Source of the DNA: Clostridia bacterium
Lineage (GTDB): Bacteria; Bacillota_A; Clostridia; Peptostreptococcales; JAAYPU01
Direction: 5' to 3'
NCBI GenBank assembly: GCA_022360735.1
Contig: JAKSCF010000765.1
Span: 1 to 7,194 of the forward strand
DNA length: 7,194 nucleotides
Made by a program: the position numbers and the translations under genes
In this document: positions 1 through 6,924 of the stretch, piece by piece
Position numbering within the stretch: position 1 is the stretch's first letter
Layout: each line of letters starts with the position of its first letter
Notes under the pieces: generated by a model
The model's input: only the letters and a program-made list of their open reading frames with translations
What the model was told of the DNA's origin: nothing
Database searches by the model: none

Positions 1-3
1 GCT

Positions 4-22
4 AACAAACGTCCTGTTTGTT
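4..22. repeat. Short inverted repeat (7-bp arms, 5-base loop)
   Basis: AACAAAC at 4-10 is exactly complementary to GTTTGTT at 16-22, with loop GTCCT. No T-run follows closely on either strand, so it is not a convincing intrinsic terminator. It could be the end of an element or terminator lying left of the window, but the sequence alone does not say. The rest of 23-143 holds no gene or site I can support. Confidence 0.3.
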
Positions 23-143
23 CACGACTTTTATAGCCCATCTGCCACCTAAATTTTCTGACCAAATGAACACAAAAAAACGAATATTCATACACCTGCA
101 TTCATTTTTCTAGTACTTACTTGTATTCTTAAAACTTTAATCC

Positions 144-1061
144 TTAAATCTTTTCTTCATATTCACTTAGTAAGATGAGATAATGATTTGCTTCTCGTAA
201 AACGTGATCGCCTAGTAATGGTAGTATAATTGATTTTATGTTACAGGCTATCAGTCCTTCTGTTCCTTGTGATTTGAAATCTTTTAATCTTTTAGCAGCT
301 TCTTTACTATCTTTAGTGACTTTAGGAAGCATAGATATTTCATCTGCTGCTTGTAATGCATCAGCTGTTAATTCATCAAATTCATATCCAAATTTATTAG
401 CAATATCAAATAATGTTTCTTCTAAAGGATCTAACAAACCTCGCATGAATTTAGAATGTTCAGCCATAATTTGATTCCAAAATGCTTCTTGCTTCACAGC
501 ATCTTTTAAAACATCAAGAGTCGTTCTGGTTTGTAATTTCATAAGTAAATCTACATAAAATGCAGCTTCCCTAGTAATATGTTCCATAAGTAATGGGTAA
601 TTAGAAGTAAATAATCTGCATGACAAAACATTTTCCAATATAAAAGTTTTAAACTTAACAATATTTTCAGCTGCTTGTATGGCTCTATTATTCAGGTTAT
701 ATACATAATCTACTATCATTGGATTGGTTGGGACTTGGTTGTATGGATGATTAAGATATATCTCTGCTTGAGTAATATTTGTATTGATGGGTATGCCGGT
801 AAGAAATGAAGTCGCTTTTTCAGCATCATAAGTATACTTTGTTACGATTGCATCACTAGGAGATACAATGCCATAAGATATGTTGACTGCTTCATTGAGA
901 AGATTTTCAAAAGTTCTGTTAAACATACGCGACTGCTCTGCCAAAATAGCATTTTTAGATGGCAGCGATGCTTCAATAAACAAAGCATGTTCTTTTAATA
1001 TACGCAAGAAAAATAAGTTGATATCTAACGATTGCTTCACAAATGATTGATTAGATAACAT
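144..1061 (-). CDS. DUF2935 family protein (tandem ferritin-like helical bundle, predicted metal-binding)
   Basis: A 305-residue, almost entirely helical, cytoplasmic-looking protein with no signal peptide or membrane segment. I recognise it as DUF2935, a family common in Clostridia and Bacilli whose biochemical role is not established. The two halves repeat each other: EHALFIEASLP (residues 24-34) matches EHSKFMRGLLDP (201-212), and HITREAAFYVDLL (161-173) matches HVLREANHYLILL (286-298). The repeated Glu/His pairs E24-H25, H161/E165, E201-H202 and H286/E290 are where a ferritin-like bundle would hold a metal; metal binding is inferred from the pattern, not shown. The start is supported by GGAGGT (minus strand, 1068-1073), six bases before ATG. 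It is transcribed alone, divergently from the histidine kinase, with no partner downstream inside the window. Family assignment is fairly sure; function is unknown. Confidence 0.85.
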   Translation of the reverse strand: MLSNQSFVKQSLDINLFFLRILKEHALFIEASLPSKNAILAEQSRMFNRTFENLLNEAVNISYGIVSPSDAIVTKYTYDAEKATSFLTGIPINTNITQAEIYLNHPYNQVPTNPMIVDYVYNLNNRAIQAAENIVKFKTFILENVLSCRLFTSNYPLLMEHITREAAFYVDLLMKLQTRTTLDVLKDAVKQEAFWNQIMAEHSKFMRGLLDPLEETLFDIANKFGYEFDELTADALQAADEISMLPKVTKDSKEAAKRLKDFKSQGTEGLIACNIKSIILPLLGDHVLREANHYLILLSEYEEKI

Positions 1062-1067
1062 AATTTT

Positions 1068-1073
1068 ACCTCC
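1068..1073 (-). promoter_or_regulatory. Ribosome binding site of the DUF2935 gene
   Basis: GGAGGT on the minus strand, six bases upstream of the ATG at 1061; a near-consensus Shine-Dalgarno that fixes the start. Confidence 0.8.
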
Positions 1074-1218
1074 AAATTTAATATTAGAATCTCACGATAT
1101 CACTATATGAGACAACAATAATAAAGGTGTATATTGAACCGGTGATAACATCAATCGTTAGAATAGAAAAACTTGTATTTTGTCATAATTTATGTTTTTA
1201 TAGGGCAAAAGAGGAGTT

Positions 1219-1247
1219 TCGTCAAAATATGAAGAAATCTATATATT
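1219..1247 (+). promoter_or_regulatory. Possible promoter of the PAS histidine kinase gene
   Basis: TCGTCA (1219-1224, four of six matches to the -35 consensus), a 17-base spacer, and TATATT (1242-1247, five of six to the -10). Transcription would start about 1254, leaving a short leader containing the GGAGG at 1260-1264. The region is AT-rich, so chance matches are expected. A weaker alternative is TTGTAT at 1173-1178 with TTTATA at 1197-1202. The remainder of the 213-base divergent gap, 1062-1274, shows no other clear site. Confidence 0.3.
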
Positions 1248-1274
1248 ATCACTAGCATTGGAGGAATTTTGACG

Positions 1275-2588
1275 ATGCATTTATTGATAATAATTGCAAT
1301 AATGCTGATCATTCATGTATATTTTATTAATCATCTAAGAAAAAGTAAAAATCAATATAAACGTTTATTAGAGTTATTACCTGTAGGAATTGTGGTTCAT
1401 AAGGGAGATAAAATAACTTATGTCAATGATGCGGTATTAAAACTTACCGATATCCAGTCAGCAGAAGATATGGTGGGTGAATCCATTTGGCGTTTTGTTC
1501 CAACAAAATTTAAAGAAGAAATTATTTCAAGAATAAATTCTCTTCTTGAAAATGAAGAAGTAGGGTATGTAGAAGAGCAAATCATTAAAAAGGATGGCAC
1601 TGTTGTTGATGTAGAAATTGGCGGCATGTTTTTAGGTTCTAAAAACGAACCGGAAATCCTTGTAGTTCTAAAAGATATAACAGAACGGAAAAAATCCGAA
1701 CAGCTGGTAAAAAATATTGAAAATGAAAAAATGAAAACGGAATTCTTTGCAAACCTATCACATGAACTAAAAACACCTCTAAATCTTATTTTTTCAACTG
1801 TACAATTGATGGAGTGGGATGAAAAAGAATTTGGTGCCAAGATAAATTTAAAAAAAAGAACCGGCACTTTAAAGCAGAATAGTTACAGGCTTTTAAGATT
1901 GGTCAATAATTTAATTGACATTACCAAATCTGACGCTGGATATTTATTATTAAACACTCAGAACCATAACATATATGAGCTGGTTGAGAATATAGTACGA
2001 TCAATAGAAGACTACACAAAACAAAAAAATATTAAATTGATTTTTGAAAAAGATATGGATGAAAAAATCATTTCATGCGATCCGGATAAAATTGAAAGAA
2101 TTCTTTTAAATTTACTTTCAAATGCCATTAAATTTAGTAAAAAAGGTGGAAAAATTACTGTTAAAATGAAAGAACTAGAAGATAGTGTACAAATTATTGT
2201 TCAAGATAATGGAATAGGAATCCCTAAAGAAAAACAACAAACAGTCTTTGAAAGATTTTTTCAAATTGACAAATCACTAAAAAGAAATCATGAAGGAAGT
2301 GGAATAGGACTATCTATTGTAAAATCATTAGTTGAAATGCATGGTGGAAAAATTTCATTATTCAGCCAAGAAGAAATAGGTAGTAAACCATTAATGATTA
2401 CGCTCTTTCAAATATGCTTTCACCTCTTGATAATCACCTTTAAATCGGATTCTATGAGATTTTTTTTGTATTTGATACTCATACATTGGATCATAATATT
2501 CTTTAAGGAGAATACGAATCCAATTCTGATGAGATGTATATGTCCCGGTAGTATGTTGTTCTTTATAGGCAGATTGAAATGCATCTGA
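1275..2588 (+). CDS. Membrane-anchored PAS sensor histidine kinase, C-terminus replaced at 2388-2391
   Basis: Orphan sensor kinase expected to autophosphorylate on His and pass phosphate to a response regulator, none of which is in the window. From ATG 1275, residues 1-20 are one hydrophobic helix followed by basic residues; about 28-137 is a PAS domain ending in the usual DITERK linker; HisKA follows with the H-box SHELKTP (H163). The ATPase domain has the N-box (N279, N283), G1 box DNGIGIP (311-317), F-box ERFF (326-329) and G2 box GSGIGLS (341-347). Recognisable kinase sequence stops at GSK (369-371). Relatives continue with a final beta strand ending near LP; here the next 65 residues are simply the antisense of mnmH. 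The ATPase fold may therefore be damaged. GGAGG at 1260-1264 lies ten bases before this ATG; a TTG at 1269 has only four bases of spacing, so I prefer 1275. Confidence 0.85.
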   Translation: MHLLIIIAIMLIIHVYFINHLRKSKNQYKRLLELLPVGIVVHKGDKITYVNDAVLKLTDIQSAEDMVGESIWRFVPTKFKEEIISRINSLLENEEVGYVEEQIIKKDGTVVDVEIGGMFLGSKNEPEILVVLKDITERKKSEQLVKNIENEKMKTEFFANLSHELKTPLNLIFSTVQLMEWDEKEFGAKINLKKRTGTLKQNSYRLLRLVNNLIDITKSDAGYLLLNTQNHNIYELVENIVRSIEDYTKQKNIKLIFEKDMDEKIISCDPDKIERILLNLLSNAIKFSKKGGKITVKMKELEDSVQIIVQDNGIGIPKEKQQTVFERFFQIDKSLKRNHEGSGIGLSIVKSLVEMHGGKISLFSQEEIGSKPLMITLFQICFHLLIITFKSDSMRFFLYLILIHWIIIFFKENTNPILMRCICPGSMLFFIGRLKCI

Positions 2589-3506
2589 TATGTGACGGTA
2601 TCGTTCCAATCCAAGTCTGTTTTTAATCTTTTGGATACTATGATCTAAGTAGTTGAACCATTCTAATAGTCCTTGTGTTTCACCATATGCTTGGATATAT
2701 TGATTCTGAAAATTTATAACATATTCGTCTAAAGTAATACGAATACGTTTTTCCAAATCTTGTTCTACAATGATTAAATCTCCGGTATTAAAATACTCAG
2801 CTAGAGATTTGGGTATAAAACAGCTGCCAACATTTCGACCTTCATCTTCAATGATCATATAATCATATCCTTGATGGTTATGCTGTATCAGTTTATATGC
2901 AAGATTGTTTTCAAAGTTTATTTGGTTGGGCTGTGGTGTAATCTGCTTTCCAAAGGCTGAACCCCGGTGGTGTGCAATACCTTCAAGATCAATTGAATTG
3001 GTGAGTTCGTTAAGCATTAGCGTTTTGCCGGAGCCTGTATACCCGCTTAGCACTATGGGAATGCTCCTTTGTTCAGTGGGTTCAAGTGCTTTAATAAGAT
3101 AGTTTCGAAAAGCTTTATAGCCGCCTTCCAACCGAGGAATATCTTTAGAAATTGCTTCAAAAATCCATTGTTGAGAGATTTGTGATCGCAATCCGCCTTT
3201 AAAGCAGTACAGCATACTGCCGGGATGTTGAGAAAGGTATGTTTTCCAGGCGTCAACCCGTTCTTTTTGTATATGATCACATATGAGCCGATGCCCTAGT
3301 TTAACAGCTTCATTATGTCCTTTTTCTTTATAACAGATACCGATTAAATGTCTTTCTTCATCATTCATAAGCGGAAGATTGACAGAATTTAAAAAAGCAC
3401 CTTTTGTAAACTCCTTAGGAGCACGCACATCTATCAGCGGCAATTCTTCGATAACGATTCGATAAAAGTCATTACTTGCTTGAGGAATCATATTTGACAC
3501 ATCCAT
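2391..3506 (-). CDS. mnmH: tRNA 2-selenouridine synthase (rhodanese domain plus P-loop domain)
   Basis: Also called SelU/YbbB. The family replaces sulfur with selenium in 2-thiouridine at wobble position 34 of Lys, Glu and Gln tRNAs, using selenophosphate; the reaction runs through a geranylated intermediate. At 371 residues it matches the usual length (E. coli about 364) and aligns along its whole length from memory. The N-terminal rhodanese domain has IDVRAPKEF (25-33) and the active-site loop YCFKGGLRSQ with C101 as the expected catalytic cysteine. The P-loop half begins with Walker A GYTGSGKT (155-162), followed by LEGIAHHRGSAFG, the family's signature. The C-terminal EEYYDPMY-type motif is present as KEYYDPMYEYQ, so the gene is complete. 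No clear Shine-Dalgarno precedes ATG 3506; an in-frame ATG five codons later is possible. No selD is in view. Its last codons adjoin the broken end of the kinase gene. Confidence 0.95.
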   Translation of the reverse strand: MDVSNMIPQASNDFYRIVIEELPLIDVRAPKEFTKGAFLNSVNLPLMNDEERHLIGICYKEKGHNEAVKLGHRLICDHIQKERVDAWKTYLSQHPGSMLYCFKGGLRSQISQQWIFEAISKDIPRLEGGYKAFRNYLIKALEPTEQRSIPIVLSGYTGSGKTLMLNELTNSIDLEGIAHHRGSAFGKQITPQPNQINFENNLAYKLIQHNHQGYDYMIIEDEGRNVGSCFIPKSLAEYFNTGDLIIVEQDLEKRIRITLDEYVINFQNQYIQAYGETQGLLEWFNYLDHSIQKIKNRLGLERYRHISDAFQSAYKEQHTTGTYTSHQNWIRILLKEYYDPMYEYQIQKKSHRIRFKGDYQEVKAYLKERNH

Positions 3507-3533
3507 TATTTAGTCTATTGTTTGCTAATCTTT

Positions 3534-3542
3534 ATTATAACA
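3534..3542 (-). promoter_or_regulatory. Extended -10 promoter for mnmH
   Basis: On the minus strand the sequence is TGT followed by TATAAT (-10 at 3539 to 3534), a consensus -10 with the TGn extension. The hexamer 17 bases upstream (GCTATA) is a poor -35, which the extended -10 could offset. Transcription would start near 3527, giving a leader of about 20 bases. Confidence 0.5.
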
Positions 3543-3581
3543 CAATGGTTTATGATTATAGCCTTTTTTGCATTCAAGGTT

Positions 3582-3587
3582 TATAAT
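3582..3587 (+). promoter_or_regulatory. Possible -10 element for the Cache-PAS-DUF294 gene
   Basis: Exact TATAAT at 3582-3587, about 50 bases before the chosen ATG. No good -35 is seen at 16-18 bases upstream (TAGCCT at 17), so the call is tentative. Its position downstream of the TTG at 3568 argues against that earlier start. Confidence 0.35.
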
Positions 3588-3626
3588 CTATTTAGGGGTT
3601 ACCGAATGGTGCCAATTGAAAAAGTT

Positions 3627-3631
3627 AGGAG
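3627..3631 (+). promoter_or_regulatory. Ribosome binding site deciding the start at 3637
   Basis: AGGAG lies five bases before ATG 3637. The frame stays open back to TTG 3568, but that codon has no Shine-Dalgarno and the extra 23 residues precede the membrane helix without resembling any signal, so 3637 is preferred. Confidence 0.75.
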
Positions 3632-3636
3632 AAGAA

Positions 3637-6117
3637 ATGGATAAGCGTTATATATTCAAGATAATTATTAACCTTATAATTCCCCCTATTATGGTGATTG
3701 TATTATTTGTTGTATCCATCGGAGCCATTTTTATATCGGCAACAGAAGATACATTAATGAAAAAGAAACAAGAAATCATCCAATCAATAGTAATTTCTGC
3801 GACTTCTATTATTGAAAAACACGCAGAAATGGAACAACAAGGAATTGTTACGAGAGAGGAATCTCAACAGGCTGCATTAATGGAGATGAGAGCCTTGCGT
3901 TATGGTGTGGAAAAAAATGATTACTTATGGATCATTGATTTGCAGCCTAATATGGTCATGCATCCATATTTTCCTGAACTTGAAGGTAAAAAGCTTGATG
4001 AATATCGTGATTTAGAGGGGCGGTTATTTTTTGTTGAAACTGCTGATTTGGCAAGAGAAAATGGTAAAGGTTATATTGAGTATATGTGGCCAAAAGAACA
4101 TAATTTGGAAGAGCCATTACCAAAACTTTCATATATTCAATTATTCGAACCATGGGAATGGGTCGTTGGCAGCGGTGTTTATTTAGATGATGTGCAAGCT
4201 GAAATAAAAGCAGTTACATTTCGCTTATTGGTGATATCAAGCTGTATTGGATTGGTTGTGGTAGCGCTTTTGATATGGATGATTTATCGGGGGCTGAAAA
4301 GTGAAAAAGGAAGACGATTAGCTGAAAAAGAAGTGCTGAGTTCCCGTGAACGCTATAAGGCATTGGCACATGCTTCAGGCGAGATGATTTTTTTAACCAT
4401 TGATGGCAGGGTTACAGCCGCCAATAAAAAAGCTTGTGATATTTTAGGATACAATGAAGACGAAATAACTTCTCTTAACATGAGCGAATTTTTTGTTGAT
4501 GAATCAGGAGAAGATATCGTTAATAAAGTACAAAGTGGAGAAAATATCACAGCTGTTGAAACACTTTTAAATGGGAAGAATGGATACAAACATGTTTTCA
4601 TTTATGCCGAGCATACGGTTGTAAATGAAAAATCAACTGTATTGTATACAGCATATTCTTTTAATTATAAAGATGATCGGGAAGACAGTATTGTTTTACA
4701 GGAATTAATTAAAAAAAGTGGATTTGGTATTTTAATGCTCAAAAGTGCTTCAAAGGGCAAGATAATTAAAGCTGATAAAAACGCAAATAATCTTTTAAAT
4801 AAAACCAACGATAAAAATATTATAGGAACTGATTTATCCAATATATTTTATGAAGAGGACGCCAATAGGTTTTTAACTCAGCTTCAGATGGATAAAAAGG
4901 TTGAAAATATGCTGTTGCGTTTTCAAATTTCAGTTAACGAAATCAAGTATTTTAGGGCATGGGCTGCAATAATTGAGGAAAATAGAAATGCAAAAGAACC
5001 CATAATGGTTTTGCTAAAAGATGAAACTCAATCAAAAGAAACAAGCCTTGCCATAGATAGTTTATTAACTGAACTTTTATCTCCTAAAACAAAATTATCA
5101 AACACCATGTTTAATGACGATGCATTTATTGAAAATAGCATCCATCAGCAGTTTATGCAAGATAAAGTTATATTAGCACAGTCTATTAAGATGGGATTGA
5201 AACCACAAAAAATATTACATAATGCCACCCATTCAATAAATAGTTTATTTGAGTATGCTGTTGAAAAAACATTTGAATTAATCGGGTTACCGCCATGTCC
5301 ATATGCACTTTTAGCATTAGGCAGCATTGGCAGGATGGAACCAACATTAAGCTTAGATCAAGACACAGCGATTATATATGAAGCTGGAGAAAATGATAAA
5401 AGTCATTCAAAATACTTTTATCAGTTTGGAGAGGCTGTTACTTCCATTTGTGCCGGCTCCGGTATTTCGCCTTGTGTTGCAGGGAATACAGCTGCAAATA
5501 AAGAATGGTGTATGAATGAAATAAAATGGCATCATCAATTTACTAAATGGATAAATACAAGTGAACCGGAAGATTTACTAAAAGTAAACATTTTCTTTGA
5601 TTTTAGAACATTAGCAGGTGATAAAGGGTTTGCTGTAAATCTTCGGGAAAATATATTCCAAACCATAAATAAAAGACCGGTATTTCTTTTTAATCTTGCA
5701 CAAAATACATTGGAATATGCGCCTCCATCTGATTTTATTGGTCGAATACGCACAGATAATGGTGCAGGAAATTATGTGAATTTAAAGGGAATAATGCTTC
5801 ACTTTGTCAACTTTGCACGTATCTATGCTTTACAAAACTCTATCCATGAGACAAATACCATTAAACGGATACAAATTTTAGAAGATATTGGTTGTCTGCC
5901 GTCTGATATAGTCCAAGATACCATTGATGCTTGGATATTTCTTATGGAGCTGCGTTTAAAAAATCAAATAAAATCTATTGATATGAATTTTTCTCAGGAA
6001 AATTTTATAATGCTTGGTCATTTAAGCTCATGGGAAAAAACCATGCTAAAAAAAGCAATAGGGCAAGTGCAGAACTTGCAGAGGCGTTTATCAACGGACA
6101 TTGCAAGAACGGAGTAA
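3637..6117 (+). CDS. Transmembrane sCache-PAS-PAS-DUF294 nucleotidyltransferase-like signalling protein
   Basis: An 826-residue putative one-protein receptor. Order: TM helix about 7-34; extracellular single-Cache domain about 40-190, with the sCache_2-type pattern DYLWIIDLQPNMVMHP (95-110), GYIEYMWPK (145-153) and WEWVVGSGVY (173-182); TM helix about 195-217; PAS-like domain about 236-345; a second, weaker PAS-like domain about 355-470; then a DUF294 nucleotidyltransferase domain from about 510, with GSIGRME (562-568), DQD (574-576) and FFDFRTLAGD (653-662). The DUF294 C-terminal helical domain follows, including NLKGIMLHFVNFARIYAL (715-732). The GS...DxD signature of the nucleotidyltransferase fold is intact, so activity is plausible, but substrate and product are unknown. 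Known relatives (COG2905 type) usually join DUF294 to cyclic-nucleotide-binding and CBS domains; here Cache and PAS take their place. I infer that ligand binding outside the cell controls the enzyme inside. It stands alone, divergent from mnmH and convergent with tetR. Confidence 0.85.
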   Translation: MDKRYIFKIIINLIIPPIMVIVLFVVSIGAIFISATEDTLMKKKQEIIQSIVISATSIIEKHAEMEQQGIVTREESQQAALMEMRALRYGVEKNDYLWIIDLQPNMVMHPYFPELEGKKLDEYRDLEGRLFFVETADLARENGKGYIEYMWPKEHNLEEPLPKLSYIQLFEPWEWVVGSGVYLDDVQAEIKAVTFRLLVISSCIGLVVVALLIWMIYRGLKSEKGRRLAEKEVLSSRERYKALAHASGEMIFLTIDGRVTAANKKACDILGYNEDEITSLNMSEFFVDESGEDIVNKVQSGENITAVETLLNGKNGYKHVFIYAEHTVVNEKSTVLYTAYSFNYKDDREDSIVLQELIKKSGFGILMLKSASKGKIIKADKNANNLLNKTNDKNIIGTDLSNIFYEEDANRFLTQLQMDKKVENMLLRFQISVNEIKYFRAWAAIIEENRNAKEPIMVLLKDETQSKETSLAIDSLLTELLSPKTKLSNTMFNDDAFIENSIHQQFMQDKVILAQSIKMGLKPQKILHNATHSINSLFEYAVEKTFELIGLPPCPYALLALGSIGRMEPTLSLDQDTAIIYEAGENDKSHSKYFYQFGEAVTSICAGSGISPCVAGNTAANKEWCMNEIKWHHQFTKWINTSEPEDLLKVNIFFDFRTLAGDKGFAVNLRENIFQTINKRPVFLFNLAQNTLEYAPPSDFIGRIRTDNGAGNYVNLKGIMLHFVNFARIYALQNSIHETNTIKRIQILEDIGCLPSDIVQDTIDAWIFLMELRLKNQIKSIDMNFSQENFIMLGHLSSWEKTMLKKAIGQVQNLQRRLSTDIARTE

Positions 6118-6130
6118 AATAATATGCTTA

Positions 6131-6751
6131 TTATCCAATTAACTTATCTTCTAAAATAAACTTAAATTGTTTTTCTATAAATAGCCTTACTTCATTTACA
6201 TCAGTTTCTTCAATATATAAGTAGTCCAACATATTTAAAACAACTGAAAAATATATCAACGTGGTACATGAATCTATATCAAAATCTATTGGTAATTTTC
6301 CTATATCAATATAATGATTGAGGAGTTGTTTAACTTGTTTGATATAGTGTTCATCCATCTGATAAAAACGTTTCGCATAATTGTTGTTTTTAACCAATGT
6401 ACCAAAAATCACTCCGAAAAGTTCTTTAATCAATTCTATATCTATATTCACTATATAATCAAAAAATTTATGGGTTAACTGAGTAAGCTCTTTAATTGGA
6501 TCATTATCAATGTTTTCAATATTATAAATCACACTGTATTTTTGATCGGTTACAAGTGATTCCATGGCTTGTATAAATAAATCCGCTTTGGAATCAAAAT
6601 AATTATAGGCAGTTCCCGTGCCCACATCTGCAGCTTTTGCAATTTGATTGATGGTTGTGCGTTCATATCCATTCTCAAAGAAGACTTTTATAGCCGTTTT
6701 AAGAATTTTTTCTTTTAACTTATTTTTTGTTGCCTCTCTTTTACTTTCCAT
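6131..6751 (-). CDS. TetR/AcrR family transcriptional regulator, likely repressor of the adjacent RND pump
   Basis: A 206-residue DNA-binding regulator of normal TetR length. The N-terminal domain has the expected helix-turn-helix: ILKTAIKVFFENGYERTT (16-33) leads into the recognition region IAKAADVGTGTAYNYFDSKADLF (37-59), a textbook TetR pattern. The remaining all-helical part is the variable ligand/dimer domain and gives no clue to the inducer. AGAGGTG ends four bases before ATG 6751. It is divergent from the RND permease gene, with 230 bases between them, the classic layout of a local efflux repressor. Related palindromes lie at the predicted start of each transcript, which supports repression of the pump and of itself. 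The 3' end is only 13 bases from the convergent DUF294 gene, with no obvious terminator between. Family certain; target inferred. Confidence 0.93.
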   Translation of the reverse strand: MESKREATKNKLKEKILKTAIKVFFENGYERTTINQIAKAADVGTGTAYNYFDSKADLFIQAMESLVTDQKYSVIYNIENIDNDPIKELTQLTHKFFDYIVNIDIELIKELFGVIFGTLVKNNNYAKRFYQMDEHYIKQVKQLLNHYIDIGKLPIDFDIDSCTTLIYFSVVLNMLDYLYIEETDVNEVRLFIEKQFKFILEDKLIG

Positions 6752-6767
6752 ACGACACCTCTCTATG

Positions 6768-6779
6768 TGAATACGTTCA
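6768..6779. promoter_or_regulatory. Secondary TetR operator in the tetR leader
   Basis: TGAATACGTTCA is a perfect 12-bp palindrome matching 10 of 12 bases of TGAATGCATTCA, the core of the large palindrome upstream of the RND gene. It lies just downstream of the predicted tetR transcription start (about 6782) and before its ATG, a position suited to autorepression. Confidence 0.6.
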
Positions 6780-6788
6780 TTTTTATTT

Positions 6789-6794
6789 ATTATA
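6789..6794 (-). promoter_or_regulatory. -10 element of the tetR gene
   Basis: Exact TATAAT on the minus strand (6794 to 6789). The -35 at a 17-base spacing (TAGAAT) is poor. Predicted start near 6782, directly before the palindrome at 6768-6779, mirrors the arrangement on the RND side. Confidence 0.45.
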
Positions 6795-6822
6795 CATAAT
6801 TTGTATATAAAATTCTATAGTT

Positions 6823-6838
6823 ATCATAAATTTATGAT
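6823..6838. repeat. Perfect 16-bp AT-rich palindrome
   Basis: ATCATAAATTTATGAT is fully self-complementary and lies upstream of the -10 of tetR and upstream of the RND promoter. It is unrelated in sequence to the TGAA-type operators. It may be a binding site for another regulator or a chance product of AT-rich DNA. Confidence 0.4.
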
Positions 6839-6894
6839 GTCCTGGCTCACAGTTATAAATTCAAGCTTTTATGGAATAAAAAAAGAAAAAAATA

Positions 6895-6923
6895 TTGACT
6901 TTAGAGAGATCTAGGAGTAAAAT
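6895..6923 (+). promoter_or_regulatory. Sigma-A-type promoter of the RND efflux gene
   Basis: TTGACT (6895-6900, five of six), a 17-base spacer, and TAAAAT (6918-6923, five of six). An A-rich stretch at about 6877-6891 just upstream could act as an UP element. Transcription should start near 6930, inside the 36-bp palindrome. Confidence 0.75.
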
Positions 6924-6924
6924 A

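Noticed and set aside
2..91. A 29-codon minus-strand frame from ATG 91 to a TAG at 2-4
   Set aside because: The only AGGTG is one base from the ATG, the peptide has no recognisable feature, and such a short frame is expected by chance.
72..110. Possible terminator after the DUF2935 gene: GAAT/ATTC near a run of seven T on the minus strand
   Set aside because: The stem has only about four A/T-rich pairs, too weak to call an intrinsic terminator.
1269..1274. TTG start of the kinase at 1269
   Set aside because: Only four bases separate it from GGAGG, whereas ATG 1275 has ten; the difference is two residues and cannot be settled by sequence alone.
1418..1867. Long minus-strand open frame inside the kinase gene
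   Set aside because: It lies fully antisense to the PAS and HisKA coding sequence, is Ser/Phe-rich as expected of a shadow frame, and resembles no family. The same applies to antisense frames inside mnmH and the DUF294 gene.
3568..3636. In-frame extension of the Cache-DUF294 gene back to TTG 3568
   Set aside because: No Shine-Dalgarno for the TTG, a candidate -10 lies inside the extension, and AGGAG sits five bases before ATG 3637, directly ahead of the membrane helix.
6118..6140. ATAAT/ATTAT hairpin between the convergent DUF294 and tetR genes
   Set aside because: Five A-T pairs with no T-run; not convincing as a bidirectional terminator.
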